Positions 26,902 through 39,499 of a stretch of DNA of 64,000 nucleotides are shown in pieces; the first letter of the stretch is position 1, and every line of letters begins with the position of its first letter. Made by a program: the position numbers and the translations under genes. Below the pieces are notes generated by a model, which saw nothing but the letters and a program-made list of their open reading frames with translations, was not told where the DNA came from and did not search any database. This DNA is from Chenggangzhangella methanolivorans. Its GTDB lineage: Bacteria > Pseudomonadota > Alphaproteobacteria > Rhizobiales > Methylopilaceae. Where the stretch lies: positions 3,001,501 through 3,065,500 of the forward strand of contig NZ_CP081869.1 of assembly GCF_019797865.1 (NCBI RefSeq). Direction: 5' to 3'.

Positions 26902-28079
26902 ATGGACGTTCACGAGTACCAGGCGAAAGAGTTGCTTTCGGGGTTCGGAGTGGCCGTCGCGAAGGGCGCCGTGGCGTTCAGTCCCGACCAGGCGGTCTAT
27001 GCGGCCACGGAGCTCGGCGGATCCTACTGGCGGTCAAGGCCCAGATCCATGCCGGCGCCCGCGGCAAGGCCGGCGGCATCAAGCTCTGCCGCACTTATAA
27101 CGAGGTGCGCGACGCCGCCAAGGGCATGCTCGGCAAGAAGCTCGTGACCAAGCAGACGGGCCCCGAGGGCAAGCCCGTCCAGCGGGTCTATATCGAGGTC
27201 GCCGATCCCTTCGATCGCGAGCTCTATCTCGGCTACGTGCTCGACCGGAAGGCCGAGCGCGTGCGCGTCATCGCCTCGACCGAGGGCGGGATGGAGATCG
27301 AGGAGATCGCCGAGAAGAATCCCGAGGCGCTGATCCAGGTGGTGGTGGAGCCCGCGGTCGGCCTCCAGCAGTTCGAAGCCCGCGAGATCGCCTTCAGGCT
27401 CGGCCTCAACATCAAGCAGGTCTCGGCCGCGGTGAAGACGATCATGAACGCCTACCGGGCGTTCCGCGACACCGACTGCCAGATGCTCGAGATCAACCCG
27501 CTGGTCGTCACCAAGGACGACCGGGTGCTGGCTCGACGCCAAGATGTCGTTCGACGACAACGCGCTGTTCCGGCGCCGCAACGTCGCCGACATGCACGAT
27601 CCCTCGCAGTCCGATCCGCGAGAGGCTCAAGCCGCCGAGCACAGCCTCAACTACATCGGGCTCGAGGGCGAGATCGGCTGCATCGTGAACGGGCAGGTCT
27701 CGCGATGGCCACCATGGACATGATCAAGCACGCCGGCGGCAGCCCCGCGAACTTCCTCGACGTCGGCGGCGGCGCTTCTCCCGAGCGCGTCGCGACCGCC
27801 TTCAGCCTCGTCCTGTCGGACAAGAACGTGAAGGCGATCCTGGTCAACATCTTCGCGGGCATCAACCGTTGCGACTGGGTGGCCCAGGGCGTCGTTCAGG
27901 CGGCGAAGGAAGTCGACATGAAGGTGCCGCTGATCGTTCGGCTCGCCGGCACCAACGTCGAGGCCGGCAAGAAGATCCTGAGCGAGAGCGGGCTCGACCT
28001 CATCACCGCCGACACGCTGTCGGAGGCCGCGAGCAAGGCCGTCGCCGCCTGCCAGGGCGTCAAGAAGAACGCGGCCTGA
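26902..28079 (+). CDS. mtkA: Malate thiokinase (malate-CoA ligase) beta subunit; three frameshifts
   Basis: ATP-dependent formation of malyl-CoA in the serine cycle, as a complex with MtkB. The protein starts [20 protein letters not shown] (ATP-grasp domain, succinyl-CoA synthetase beta type). Later segments are [37 protein letters not shown] and [17 protein letters not shown]. The frame breaks near 27027-27033, 27527-27535 and 27688-27698; each is fixed by one base and the conserved order is then continuous (about 392 residues). AGGAGG lies 5 bases before ATG 26902. The gene is essential for the cycle, so errors in the sequence are more likely than decay. Confidence 0.9.
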
Positions 28080-28100
28080 GGAACAGGGGAGGACACGACC

Positions 28101-29000
28101 ATGAGCATTCTCATCGACGAAAAGACCCCGATCATCGTGCAGGGCGTCACCGGCGATAAGGGCACGTTCCACGCCAAGGAGATGATCGAGTACGGCTCGA
28201 ACGTCGTCGGCGGCGTGACGCCCGGAAAGGGCGGGCGGACGCATCTCGGCCTGCCCGTCTTCAACACGGTCAAGGAAGCCGTGCAGGAGACCGGAGCCAC
28301 GACCTCGATCACCTTCGTGGCGCCGCCCTTCGCGGCCGACGCGCTGATGGAGGCGGCGGATGCGGGCCTAAAGCTCGTCTGCTCGATCACCGACGGCATC
28401 CCGGCGCAGGACATGATGCGCGTGAAGCGCTACCTCTACCGGTACCCGAAGAGCCAGCGCACCATGGTGGTGGGCCCGAACTGCGCCGGCATCATCTCGC
28501 CGGGCAAGTCGATGCTCGGAATCATGCCGGGCCATATCTACAAGCAGGGCAATGTCGGCGTGATCTCGCGCTCCGGCACGCTCGGCTACGAGGCCGCCTC
28601 CCAGATGAAGGCGCTCGGCATCGGCATCTCGACCTCGGTCGGCATCGGCGGCGATCCGATCAACGGCTCGTCGTTCCTCGACCATCTCGCGCTCTTCGAA
28701 GAGGATCCCGACACCCATGCGGTTCTGATGATCGGCGAGATCGGCGGCCCGCAGGAAGCCGAGGCTTCGGCCTGGATCAAGGAGAACTTCTCGAAGCCCG
28801 TGATCGGTTTCGTGGCGGGCTTGACGGCGCCGAAGGGCAGGCGCATGGGCCATGCCGGGGCGATCATCTCGGCGACCGGCGACAGCGCCGCCGAGAAGGC
28901 CGAGATCATGCGGTCATACGGCCTGACCGTCGCCCCCGACCCGGGCTCGTTTGGCACGACGGTTGCTGAAGTGCTCGGGAAGACCCGCAAGGCCGCCTGA
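28101..29000 (+). CDS. mtkB: Malate thiokinase alpha subunit
   Basis: This 299-residue protein is related to succinyl-CoA synthetase alpha. The N-terminal CoA-binding Rossmann part has VQGVTGDKGTFHAKEMIEYG and VVGGVTPGKGG. SRSGTLGYEAASQM and GIGGDPINGSSFLDHLALFE follow. GRRMGHAGAIIS contains the His that is phosphorylated during catalysis. Intact, unlike its partner mtkA 21 bases upstream. Together they make malyl-CoA for Mcl. Confidence 0.96.
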   Translation: MSILIDEKTPIIVQGVTGDKGTFHAKEMIEYGSNVVGGVTPGKGGRTHLGLPVFNTVKEAVQETGATTSITFVAPPFAADALMEAADAGLKLVCSITDGIPAQDMMRVKRYLYRYPKSQRTMVVGPNCAGIISPGKSMLGIMPGHIYKQGNVGVISRSGTLGYEAASQMKALGIGISTSVGIGGDPINGSSFLDHLALFEEDPDTHAVLMIGEIGGPQEAEASAWIKENFSKPVIGFVAGLTAPKGRRMGHAGAIISATGDSAAEKAEIMRSYGLTVAPDPGSFGTTVAEVLGKTRKAA

Positions 29001-29121
29001 GGCCGCCCGCCCGTCCGATCGGCGCGGCGGCCTCCGGACCACCGCCGCGCCGGGTCATCGAACGTCCCGCCCCCCGGGCGCCCGCGTCGGCGGCCCGCCC
29101 GAAAAGCCGTGGAGTGAAGCG

Positions 29122-31888
<2,767 letters not shown>

Positions 31889-31956
31889 CGCGATGACCTT
31901 CTAAGGCCGAATTGCGCGCCGCGGGACGCCGCCCTAAAGGCCGTCCTTAAGCGCCC

Positions 31957-31973
31957 GATTGGCTGAACCAATC
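31957..31973 (+). repeat. Small hairpin before mclA
   Basis: GATTGG-CTGAA-CCAATC, 28 bases before the mclA ATG. It is short but lies in a 112-base gap where a separate promoter or processing site is possible. Confidence 0.4.
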
Positions 31974-32000
31974 AAGAACCGAACGACGAGGAGACGACCA

Positions 32001-32978
32001 ATGAGCTTCACCCTGATCCAGCAGGCCACTCCGCGCCTGCACCGCTCGGAACTCGCCGTGCCGGGCTCCAACCCGACCTTCATGGAGAAGTCGGCCAAGT
32101 CCGCCGCCGACGTGATCTTCCTCGACCTCGAGGACGCGGTCGCTCCGGACGACAAGGAGCAGGCGCGGAAAAACATCATCCAGGCGCTGAACGACATCGA
32201 CTGGGGAACCAAGACCATGATGATCCGCATCAATGGTCTCGACACCCACTACATGTACCGGGACGTCATCGACATCGTCGAGAAGTGCCCGCGCCTCGAC
32301 ATGATCCTGATCCCGAAGGTCGGCGTCGCGGCCGACGTCTACGCGGTCGACATGCTGACCACGCAGGTCGAGCAGTCGATCAAGCGCGAGAAGAAGATCG
32401 GCTTCGAGGTTCTGATCGAAACCGCGCTCGGCATGGCGAACGTCGAGGCGATCGCGACCTCGTCGAAGCGGCTCGAGGCCATGTCGTTCGGCGTCGCGGA
32501 CTACGCCGCCTCCTGCCGGACCCGCTCGACCGTCATCGGCGGCGTGAACCCGGACTACTCCGTGCTCACCGACAAGGACGAGGCCGGAAACCGCGAGACC
32601 CATTGGCAGGACCCGTGGCTGTTCGCCCAGCAGCGCATGCTGGTGGCCTGCCGCGCCTATGGCCTGCGCCCGGTCGACGGCCCGTTCGGCGACTTCTCCG
32701 ATCCGGACGGCTACCTCTCGGCGGCGCGTCGCTGCGCCTCCGCGGGTTACGAGGGCAAGTGGGCGATCCATCCCTCGCAGATCGAGCTCGCCAACGACGT
32801 GTTCACGCCGTCGGAAGCCGAAGTCACCAAGGCCCGCCGCATCCTCGTGGCGATGGAAGAGGCCGCCAAGGCCGGCAAGGGCGCGGTCTCGCTCGACGGC
32901 CGCCTGATCGACATCGCGTCGATCCGCATGGCCGAGGCGCTGATCAACAAGGCCGACGCGATGAAGGCGGCCGCCTGA
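32001..32978 (+). CDS. mclA: Malyl-CoA lyase
   Basis: This 325-residue enzyme of the HpcH/CitE-type family cleaves malyl-CoA to glyoxylate and acetyl-CoA, closing the serine cycle. LHRSELAVPGSNPTFMEKSA, VIFLDLEDAVAPDDKEQARK (metal-binding acid residues) and GKWAIHPSQIELANDVF match Mcl proteins. Intact, with GAGGAGA upstream of ATG 32001. It is the last gene of the block and is followed by a strong terminator. The same enzyme can act on beta-methylmalyl-CoA in the ethylmalonyl-CoA pathway. Confidence 0.96.
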   Translation: MSFTLIQQATPRLHRSELAVPGSNPTFMEKSAKSAADVIFLDLEDAVAPDDKEQARKNIIQALNDIDWGTKTMMIRINGLDTHYMYRDVIDIVEKCPRLDMILIPKVGVAADVYAVDMLTTQVEQSIKREKKIGFEVLIETALGMANVEAIATSSKRLEAMSFGVADYAASCRTRSTVIGGVNPDYSVLTDKDEAGNRETHWQDPWLFAQQRMLVACRAYGLRPVDGPFGDFSDPDGYLSAARRCASAGYEGKWAIHPSQIELANDVFTPSEAEVTKARRILVAMEEAAKAGKGAVSLDGRLIDIASIRMAEALINKADAMKAAA

Positions 32979-33041
32979 GCCGTCATGCCCGGCGAAGCGA
33001 GGCATCCACGACTGAGGTTCAGGAAGCCTCGCATCAAAGCA

Positions 33042-33068
33042 AAGGCCGGGAGCGATCCCGGCCTTTTC
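33042..33068 (+). terminator. Terminator of the serine-cycle operon
   Basis: AAAGGCCGGGA-GCGA-TCCCGGCCTTT followed by TTC. A copy of the dispersed GTCATGCC-type repeat lies just upstream (32982-33013). The A tract on the left also suits the convergent permease gene. Confidence 0.88.
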
Positions 33069-33088
33069 TTATGTTCCGGCGAAGAACC

Positions 33089-34541
33089 TCACGCCGTCCC
33101 CGCCTGCTTCTGCACCGTCGAATGGTGGCGGCTGTAGGCGAAGTAGATCACGAAGCCGATCGCCATCCAGACGATGAGCCGGATCCAGGTGTCGAGCGGC
33201 AGCCCCGCCATCAGCGCGAGGCAGAACAGGATGCCGAGGATCGGGATCACGGGAACGCCTGGAACCTTGAAGGGGCGGTGCGCGTCGGACTCGCTGCGGC
33301 GGAGATAGATCACCGCGCCGCAGACGAGGATGAACGCGAACAGCGTGCCGATCGACACCATCTCGCCCAGAAGCCCGATCGGCAGAAGGCCGCCGATCAG
33401 CGCCACGCAGCCGCCGATCATGTACTGGCTGACATAGGGCGTGTCGTATTTCTCGTGGATTTTCGAGAACACCGGCGGCAGCAGGCCGTCCTTGACATCG
33501 TGAAGAAGATGCGGCTCTGGCCGTAGAGCAGCACCAGCATCACGGTGGTGAGGCCCGCGATCGCCCCGATCTTGATCGGCCATGAGAACCAGCCCATGCC
33601 GACAGCGTCCGCGCCCTTGGCGATCGGGTCCGGCACGTTGAGGTCGGCGTAAGGCACCAGACCCGTCAGCACCGCGGCCACGAGGATGTAGAGCACGGTG
33701 CAGATGGCGAGCGAGCCGAGGATGCCGATCGGCATGTCGGTTTGGGGCTTCTTGGCTTCCGAGGCCGCGGTGGAGACCGCGTCGAAGCCGATATAGGCGA
33801 AGAACACGACGCCCGCGCCGCGCAGCACGCCCGACCAGCCATACTCGCCGAACTCGCCCTTGTTTTCCGGGATGAACGGGGCCCAGTGCGAGGTGTCGAC
33901 GTAGAACGCGCCGATCACGATGAAGCCGACCACGACCGCGAGCTTCACCACCACCATGATGTGTTGAGCCGCGCTGACTCCTTCGTGCCGCGCGCCAGCA
34001 GGAAGGTGAGCGTCATCACGATGAGCGCGGCCGGCAGGTTGAAGATGCCGGTCGCCTCCGAACCGTCGGCGAGCTTCACCGTGGCGCCGAGCGAGTTGGT
34101 CAGCTGAGGCGGGAGGAAGACGCCGAGGTCGCGCAGGATCGACACCATGTAGCCCGACCAGCCGACCGAGACGGTCGCCGCGCCCATGGCGTATTCGAGC
34201 ACGAGGTCCCAGCCGATGATCCAGGCGAAGAACTCGCCGAGCGTGGCGTAGGTGTAGGTGTAGCTCGATCCCGAGACCGGGATCAGCGCCGAGAGCTCCG
34301 CATAGCAGAGGCCGACGAACGCGCAGGCGACGCCGCCGAGCGCGAAGGACAGCATGATGCCGGGGCCGGCGTATTTCGCCGCCGCGGTGCCGGTCAGCAC
34401 GAAGATGCCTGCGCCGATGATGCAGCCGATGCCGATCGCGACGATCGACAACGCGTTCAGCGATTTGGAGAGCGAATGGCCGTCCTCGTCGCCGGTGAGA
34501 TCTTCGAGCTTCTTGCGGATGGTCAGCGTCGACGCGTTCAT
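33089..34541 (-). CDS. Amino-acid permease (APC superfamily, cationic type); two frameshifts
   Basis: About 484 residues with roughly twelve membrane helices. The N-terminus NASTLTIRKKLEDLTGD is followed by the APC motif IGIGCIIGAGIFVLTGTAAA, LIPVSGSSYTYTYATLGEF and AYIGFDAVSTAASEAKKPQ, typical of the CAT-like group that moves cationic amino acids. Frame breaks near 33957-33962 and near 33495 are each fixed by one base. The last part (RPFKVPGVPVIPILGILFCL) is also typical. Convergent with the serine-cycle operon. Substrate is inferred from the family only. Confidence 0.85.
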
Positions 34542-34845
34542 TCCCGGTCCTCCACGGAGGCGCGTGGCGGGCACGCGCGTGCAGGGATGTGCGTGATTTC
34601 TCAGCGCAATCTGCGCGCTGGTCTTTCGATCATTGGCCCGAGGAGTTCGAAAGCAAGGCGCGGGCCGGGCGAATGGCGCGAAGTTTCAGAAAAATGTCAC
34701 TCTTTCGTCATCGCCGCCGCGGCATGGCGACCGATGAGGCGCTTCTTGGGGACAAGCTGCGGCTGCGCTTGGACTCTCGAGCCCTGATCAGACAGGGTCT
34801 TTCGCGGCCTGTCGTGCGGGCGGGCCGGCGCGTTTTGGGAACGGC
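34542..34845. other. Divergent gap between permease and ATPase genes
   Basis: About 300 bases holding the starts of two divergent genes. A 41-codon frame (34724-34849) overlaps the ATPase start as ATGA, but it lacks a ribosome site and any family features. No clear promoter or repeat is seen. Confidence 0.3.
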
Positions 34846-36312
34846 ATGACCATCGCGATCGACATCGGCCAGAAGGCGAACGGCCAGCCGGCGGCCTTCG
34901 ACCTCGAGGAGCTGCTCGCGACGCGCCTGTTGGTGCAGGGCAATTCGGGCTCGGGAAAATCGCATCTGCTGCGGCGCCTGCTCGAGCAGAGCGCGCCCTG
35001 GGTGCAGCAATGCGTCATCGATCCGAGGGCGACTTCGTGACGCTCGCGGATGTCTTCGGCCATGTCGTGATCGACGCGGCCGCCTGCGAGAAGGAGCTCG
35101 TCCAGATCGCGGACCGGGTGCGGCGCCATCGGGTGTCGGTGATCTTCAACCTCGAGGGGCTCGAGGTCGATCGTCAGATGCGGGCCGCGGCGCTGTTCCT
35201 CAACGGGCTGTTCGAGGCCGACCGCGACCTCTGGTACCCGATGCTAGTGGTGGTCGACGAGGCGCAGCTGTTCGCGCCGGCCGCCTCGGGCGACGCCGAC
35301 GAGGAGGCGCGCCGCCAGTCGCTCGCCGCCATGACCAACCTCATGTGCCGCGGCCGCAAGCGCGGGCTCGCGGGCGTCATCGCCACGCAGCGCCTCGCAA
35401 AGCTCGCCAAGAACGTCGCGGCCGAGGCCTCGAACTTCCTGATGGGCCGCACCTTTCTCGACATCGACATGGCGCGCGCCGCCGATCTTCTCGGCATGGA
35501 GCGCCGGCAGGCCGAGACCTTCCGCAATCTCGAGCGCGGGCGCTTCGTCTCGATCGGGCCGGCGATCGGCCGCAAGCCCGAACCGGTGAAGATCGGCGCG
35601 GTGAAGACGGTTGCGCGCGGCGGAGGCCCGAAGCTGACGCCGCTCCCCGGAACCGCGGTCGAGGACGCCGCCGGCCTCATATTCCGCGCCGGCGCCGACG
35701 AGCAGCCCGGCGCGCGTGGCGCCGCGTCCGGCCGCGCCGGACGTCATGGCGCAGATCGATCAGGCCCGCCGCGACGCCGAGCCGCCGGCGCCGTCCGATC
35801 TCTTCGCCGGCGCCGAGCGCGACGAGACGATCGCAAAGATCATCGCCGAGATGATGCAGGAGCCCGACGCCGGGTTTCAGCCGGTCGCGATGCTCTATCA
35901 GGATTTTCTCGTCCGCTGCCGCATCGCGCGGCTACCCGGCGAGGCTCCGGACCTGCCGCGCTTCCGCAAGGCGCTGGCGCTCGCAAAGGCCGGCGTCGAG
36001 CAAGGCTCGGCGACCGAGGACGACTGGAGCCAGGCGACGCTCATCGCCGCCTCGCTCCCCGAAGACATGCGCGGCGTCTTCCTGCTGATCGCCAAGGCCG
36101 CGCTGGGCGAATCCCCGTGCCCGTCGGACGACGACATCGCCCGCGCCTACGGCACGCGCTCTTCCGGTCGGGCCCGGCGGCTGCTCGCTTACATGGAAGA
36201 GCGCGGCTTCATCCAGACCGCGACGGACCTCAAGGGCGCGCGCATCGTCACGCTGCCTGACCTCGGCTGGCGCACGGCCCCGGGGGGCGTGGGCCTCGCG
36301 CGGGTGGGGTGA
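34846..36312 (+). CDS. HerA/DUF87-like ATPase; two frameshifts
   Basis: About 488 residues after correction. The Walker A is LVQGNSGSGKSHLLRRLLE. The first break (35023-35028) splits CVIDPEGDFVTLADVFGHVV, and the second lies near 35711-35718. Walker B reads MLVVVDEAQLFAP, and GRKRGLAGVIATQRLAKLAK is typical of HerA/FtsK-type hexameric ATPases. The C-terminal third (PDVMAQIDQARRDAEPPAPS onward) ends in a winged-helix-like part (RARRLLAYMEERGFIQT). HerA proteins often work with NurA nuclease or in defence systems, but no nuclease or partner gene is adjacent here. Function is unassigned; chromosome maintenance is one possibility. Confidence 0.75.
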
Positions 36313-36330
36313 GCGAAGGCTGAAACGAAC

Positions 36331-36447
36331 TGCGTGCTTCGAGACGCGGCCCTCGGGCCGCTCCTCAGCATGAGGGATGTTTCAGCGTCCAAACGGTCCT
36401 CATGCTGAGGAGCCTTGGCGAACAGCCAAGGCGTCTCGAAGCACGCA
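36331..36447. repeat. Dispersed palindromic element, copy 1
   Basis: The ends TGCGTGCTTCGAGACG and CGTCTCGAAGCACGCA are perfect inverted repeats. An inner pair CTCCTCAGCATGAG / CTCATGCTGAGGAG nests within. A second copy with the same ends and core lies at 49659-49781. The element sits between convergent genes and would fold into a long cruciform. No protein is encoded. Confidence 0.85.
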
Positions 36448-36462
36448 CTCCGTCTTAGCCCT

Positions 36463-37000
36463 TCACTTCACCCGCTGCTTCTCGAGCTTCCTCGCCAGCG
36501 TCCGCCGGTGCAGCCCGAGCCGCCGAGCGGTCTCGGAGATGTTGAAGCCTGTCTCCATCAACGTCTCGTGGATGCGTTCCCATTCGAGGTTCTTGATCGA
36601 GGTCGGCCGCACCACAAGCGGGGCGTCGACGTCGCCCGCGGCCCGGCTGAAACGCCGCCTCGATGTCGTCGGTGTTGGAGGGCTTGACCAGGTAGTGGCA
36701 GGCCCCGAGCTTGATCGCCTCCACGGCCGTCGCGATCGAGGCGAAGCCGGTCAGCACCACGATGAGCATGTCGGGATCATGCGCGTGCAGCGCCTGCACG
36801 CAGGCGAGGCCGGACGCGCCGCCCGAGAGGCGCAGGTCCACCACGGCGTAGCCGGGCGTGCGCGTCGCGATCAGGACCTTGAGCTCTTCGAGGCTTCCGG
36901 CGGTCAACGCCTCGTAGTCCCGGCGTTCGAAGGAGCGCTTCAGCGTCTTGGCGAATTTCTCGTCATCGTCGACGATCACCAGCAGGCGTTCAGGCGGCAT
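36463..37000 (-). CDS. regA: Redox response regulator RegA/ActR; one frameshift
   Basis: About 179 residues after correction. The receiver domain shows LLVIVDDDEKFAKTLKRSF, the phospho-acceptor in YAVVDLRLSGGASGL, and LGACHYLVKPSNTDDI. After a break at an AAA run near 36650 the Fis-like helix-turn-helix continues as NISETARRLGLHRRTLARKL, the very conserved RegA/PrrA/ActR DNA-binding helix. It overlaps the 3' end of regB by 11 bases. The pair controls respiration, carbon and nitrogen genes in alphaproteobacteria according to redox state. Confidence 0.93.
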
Positions 37001-38309
37001 CGGCGTCTTCCGGTTCGATCGCAAGCGTCGCGAGCGGCAGGGTCAGCGTCACGATCGCGCCGCCGGCCTCCCGGTTGGCCGCCGCGACCGCGCCGCCGAG
37101 CTTGCGCATCACGTTGACGACGAGAAACAGTCCGAGCCCCCCGCCAGGTTTACCCTTGGTCGAGTTATAAGGCTTTCCGAGGTTCGCGATCACCTGCGAC
37201 GAAAATCCCGGGCCCCGGTCGAGCACGCGCAGCGCCAGCAGGTCGTCCTCGCGCACCGCCGTCACCGTGACCTTTTCGGGCGAGGCTTCCGCAGCGTTGT
37301 CGATGACGACGGCGATGACCTGCTTGAGCGCGGGATCGGCGAGGATCGGAACGTCCTCCTCGATGCGCTCGACGAACTCGATCAGCGTGCCGGGATGGGC
37401 GGAGCGGCGGTCGTCGAGCACTTCGGCCAGGAAGGCGCGCACGGTCGTGGCCTCCGGAGCCTCGCCGCGCGCCTCGCCGGCCGACAGCAGGATGCCGGAG
37501 ACGATCGACTTGCAGCGACGCACCTCGGCCTGCATGTCGGCGATTTCGTCCAGGATTTCAGGCTCCTTGGCGAAGGAGGGCATGCGCCGCCAGTCGCTCA
37601 GGATGACGTCGAGGGTCGCGAGCGGCGTTCCGAGCTCATGGGCGGCGCCGGAGGCCAGCAGCCCCATGCGAACGATGTGGTCCTCCTCCGCCTCGCGCTG
37701 GCGCAGCGCCGCGAGGCGCGCGTCGCGCTGCTTCAGGTTCCGCCCGATGCGCGCGACGAAAACGACGAGCAGCGCCGCGTTGAGCGCGAAGCACGCCACC
37801 ATGCCCTGCACATGCAGGCGGAACAGCTCCTCCACGCCGCCTTGGGGCAGGATGAGCGGCAGGTGATAGCGGTGAGGAAGGCGAAAGCCGTGACGGTGAT
37901 CGCGACGCCCAGACCGACCAGGCCTCGAGCAGAACCGCGCCCAGCATCGCGTGCAGCAGGAACAGGAAACGCGAACGGATTGGTGGCCCCGCCGCTCAGA
38001 TAAAGCTGGGCGGTGAGCGCGAGCGCGTCGAAGGCGAGCTGGCCGAAGAGCTCGGCGTTGGTGCGCGCGCGCGCCAGCGAAGGCGCGACAGGGTCAGGAG
38101 GTTGAGCGCGACGAGGCTCGCGGCCACCAGTCCCATGGCGACGAGCGGCAGGCGGATGTCCATGCCGAAACGACCAGCGCGATGGTCGCGACTTGGCCCA
38201 CCACCGCGATCCAGCGCAGCTCGACGAGCTGCAGCATGTTCTTGCGGATCGCGGCGTCGTCGGCGCGTGCGGCGCCGGGCGCGTCAGCGGCGTCGAAGCG
38301 CGCGTTCAT
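36990..38309 (-). CDS. regB: Redox sensor kinase RegB/ActS; several frameshifts in the membrane part
   Basis: About 440 residues expected. The N-terminus NMLQLVELRWIAVVGQVATI and the motif LYLSGGATNPF (RegB quinone-binding GGxxNPF) are visible in different frames, because four or five single-base breaks occur between about 37850 and 38170. The kinase part is intact from 37835 on. The H-box is LLASGAAHELGTPLATL, the redox-active cysteine probably lies in EVRRCKSIVSGIL, and the ATP lid is GKPGGGLGLFLVVNVMRKLG. It starts inside the 3' end of the surf1 gene (overlap 26 bases), so it is co-transcribed with the oxidase genes whose activity it should sense. Confidence 0.9.
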
Positions 38310-39062
38310 GGGCGAACAGGATCGCGGCCCCGCCCGCGACCATCGCGGCGAGAGCGAACCAGGTAAGGGCGTAGACGAGGTGGCTGTTGCGGAACGAGAC
38401 CACGGTGAGGCCGCCGACGGGCAGTCCGCCGGGATTTTGCGTCGCGTCGGCGTCGATGAAGTAAGGGGCCACGCCTTCGAGCCCGCGCGCGGCGGCGATC
38501 GCCGCCACGTCGCGCGATGTCCAGCGCTCGGCGCCGGGGTCGTTGGCCCGCAGGAAGCCGCCGCCGGGTTCGGAGACGCGCAGGAGCCCAGTCACCGCGA
38601 CAGGCCCGGCGGGCGTCATCGCCTCGGCCTCGCCGCGCTTGTCCGCGGGCACGAAGCCGCGATTCACCAGCACGGTGAAGCCCTGCGTGGTCTTGAGGGG
38701 GGCCAGAACCCAGAAGCCCGCGCCCTGTTCGGTCACGGCCTGGGTCAGCGCGGTCTTGCCGGGAATGAACGCGCCCGCGGCGATCACGCGGCGATACGCG
38801 TCGCGGTCGGCGGAGGTCTCGGGCCATTCCGCCGGACCCGGGGCGGCGACGGGCGCTGCATGGATGCGGGCGTCGACGCGCTCGATCAGGTCGAGTTTCC
38901 AGACGCGGCGCTCGAGCTGCCAGACGCCCAGCGAAACGAACCCGCCGAAGATGACAAGCGCCGCGAGGCCGATCGCGGCGAGCGCGGCCGCCGATCGCGG
39001 CCGCCGGCCGGCGCTCGCGTCGTCGCGGACGGCGAAACGGCCGCGAGCGCCGGGGAGCTCAT
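38284..39062 (-). CDS. SURF1-family oxidase assembly protein; possible frame break near the start
   Basis: The protein shows FGGFVSLGVWQLERRVWKLD after the first membrane helix. A periplasmic domain follows with TTQGFTVLVNRGFVPADKRG and PYFIDADATQNPGGLP, and a C-terminal helix (HLVYALTWFALAAMVAGG) precedes a short tail. The ATG at 39062 overlaps the cyoD stop (ATGA), but its frame differs from the rest of the protein by one base around 39000-39020; one error there would join them. SURF1 helps haem insertion into subunit I of haem-copper oxidases, which fits the position directly after cyoD. Confidence 0.85.
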
Positions 39063-39499
39063 CTCGCGCCGTTCTCGGGCTGAACGAGCGGGGTCGTGCC
39101 GTTCATCTCATGGAGACCCGGCGTCATGTTGGCGTGCAGGTGGAACATCACCCAGAACGAGCCCGCGAGCGTGATCACCACCAGAACCACGGTGAAGATC
39201 ATGGCGAGCATGGTCCAGCCGCCTTCGGATTTCGGGCTCATGTGCAGGAAGTAGATCATGTGCACGAAGATCTGCGCGACCGCGAACAGCAGGACCACGA
39301 CCGCGGCGGTGGTGGGCGAGCGGAACACGTCGCCCATGATCAGCCAGAACGGGATCGCGGTCAGGATCGCGGACAGGATGAAGCCCGTCACATAGTCCCG
39401 CATCGTGCCGTGATGGCCGCCGCCCTCATGGTGGTGGTCGTCGTGGCCGTGACCATGGCCGTGGGCGTCGTGCGCGGGGGTCTCGGCGTGCGTCGCCAT
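39059..39499 (-). CDS. cyoD: Quinol oxidase subunit IV with histidine-rich N-terminus
   Basis: This 146-residue small membrane subunit has three helices (DYVTGFILSAILTAIPFWLI, AAVVVLLFAVAQIFVHMIYF, MIFTVVLVVITLAGSFWVMF). The first 31 residues are unusual: THAETPAHDAHGHGHGHDD followed by HHHEGGGHH contain about eleven histidines and could bind copper, zinc or nickel. The start overlaps the cyoC stop by one base. It helps assemble or stabilise the oxidase. The next gene, surf1, overlaps its end. Confidence 0.93.
   Translation of the reverse strand: MATHAETPAHDAHGHGHGHDDHHHEGGGHHGTMRDYVTGFILSAILTAIPFWLIMGDVFRSPTTAAVVVLLFAVAQIFVHMIYFLHMSPKSEGGWTMLAMIFTVVLVVITLAGSFWVMFHLHANMTPGLHEMNGTTPLVQPENGAR

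Noticed and set aside
34724..34849. 41-codon frame coupled (ATGA) to the ATPase start
   Set aside because: No ribosome site and no conservation visible by eye; the overlap alone is weak evidence.
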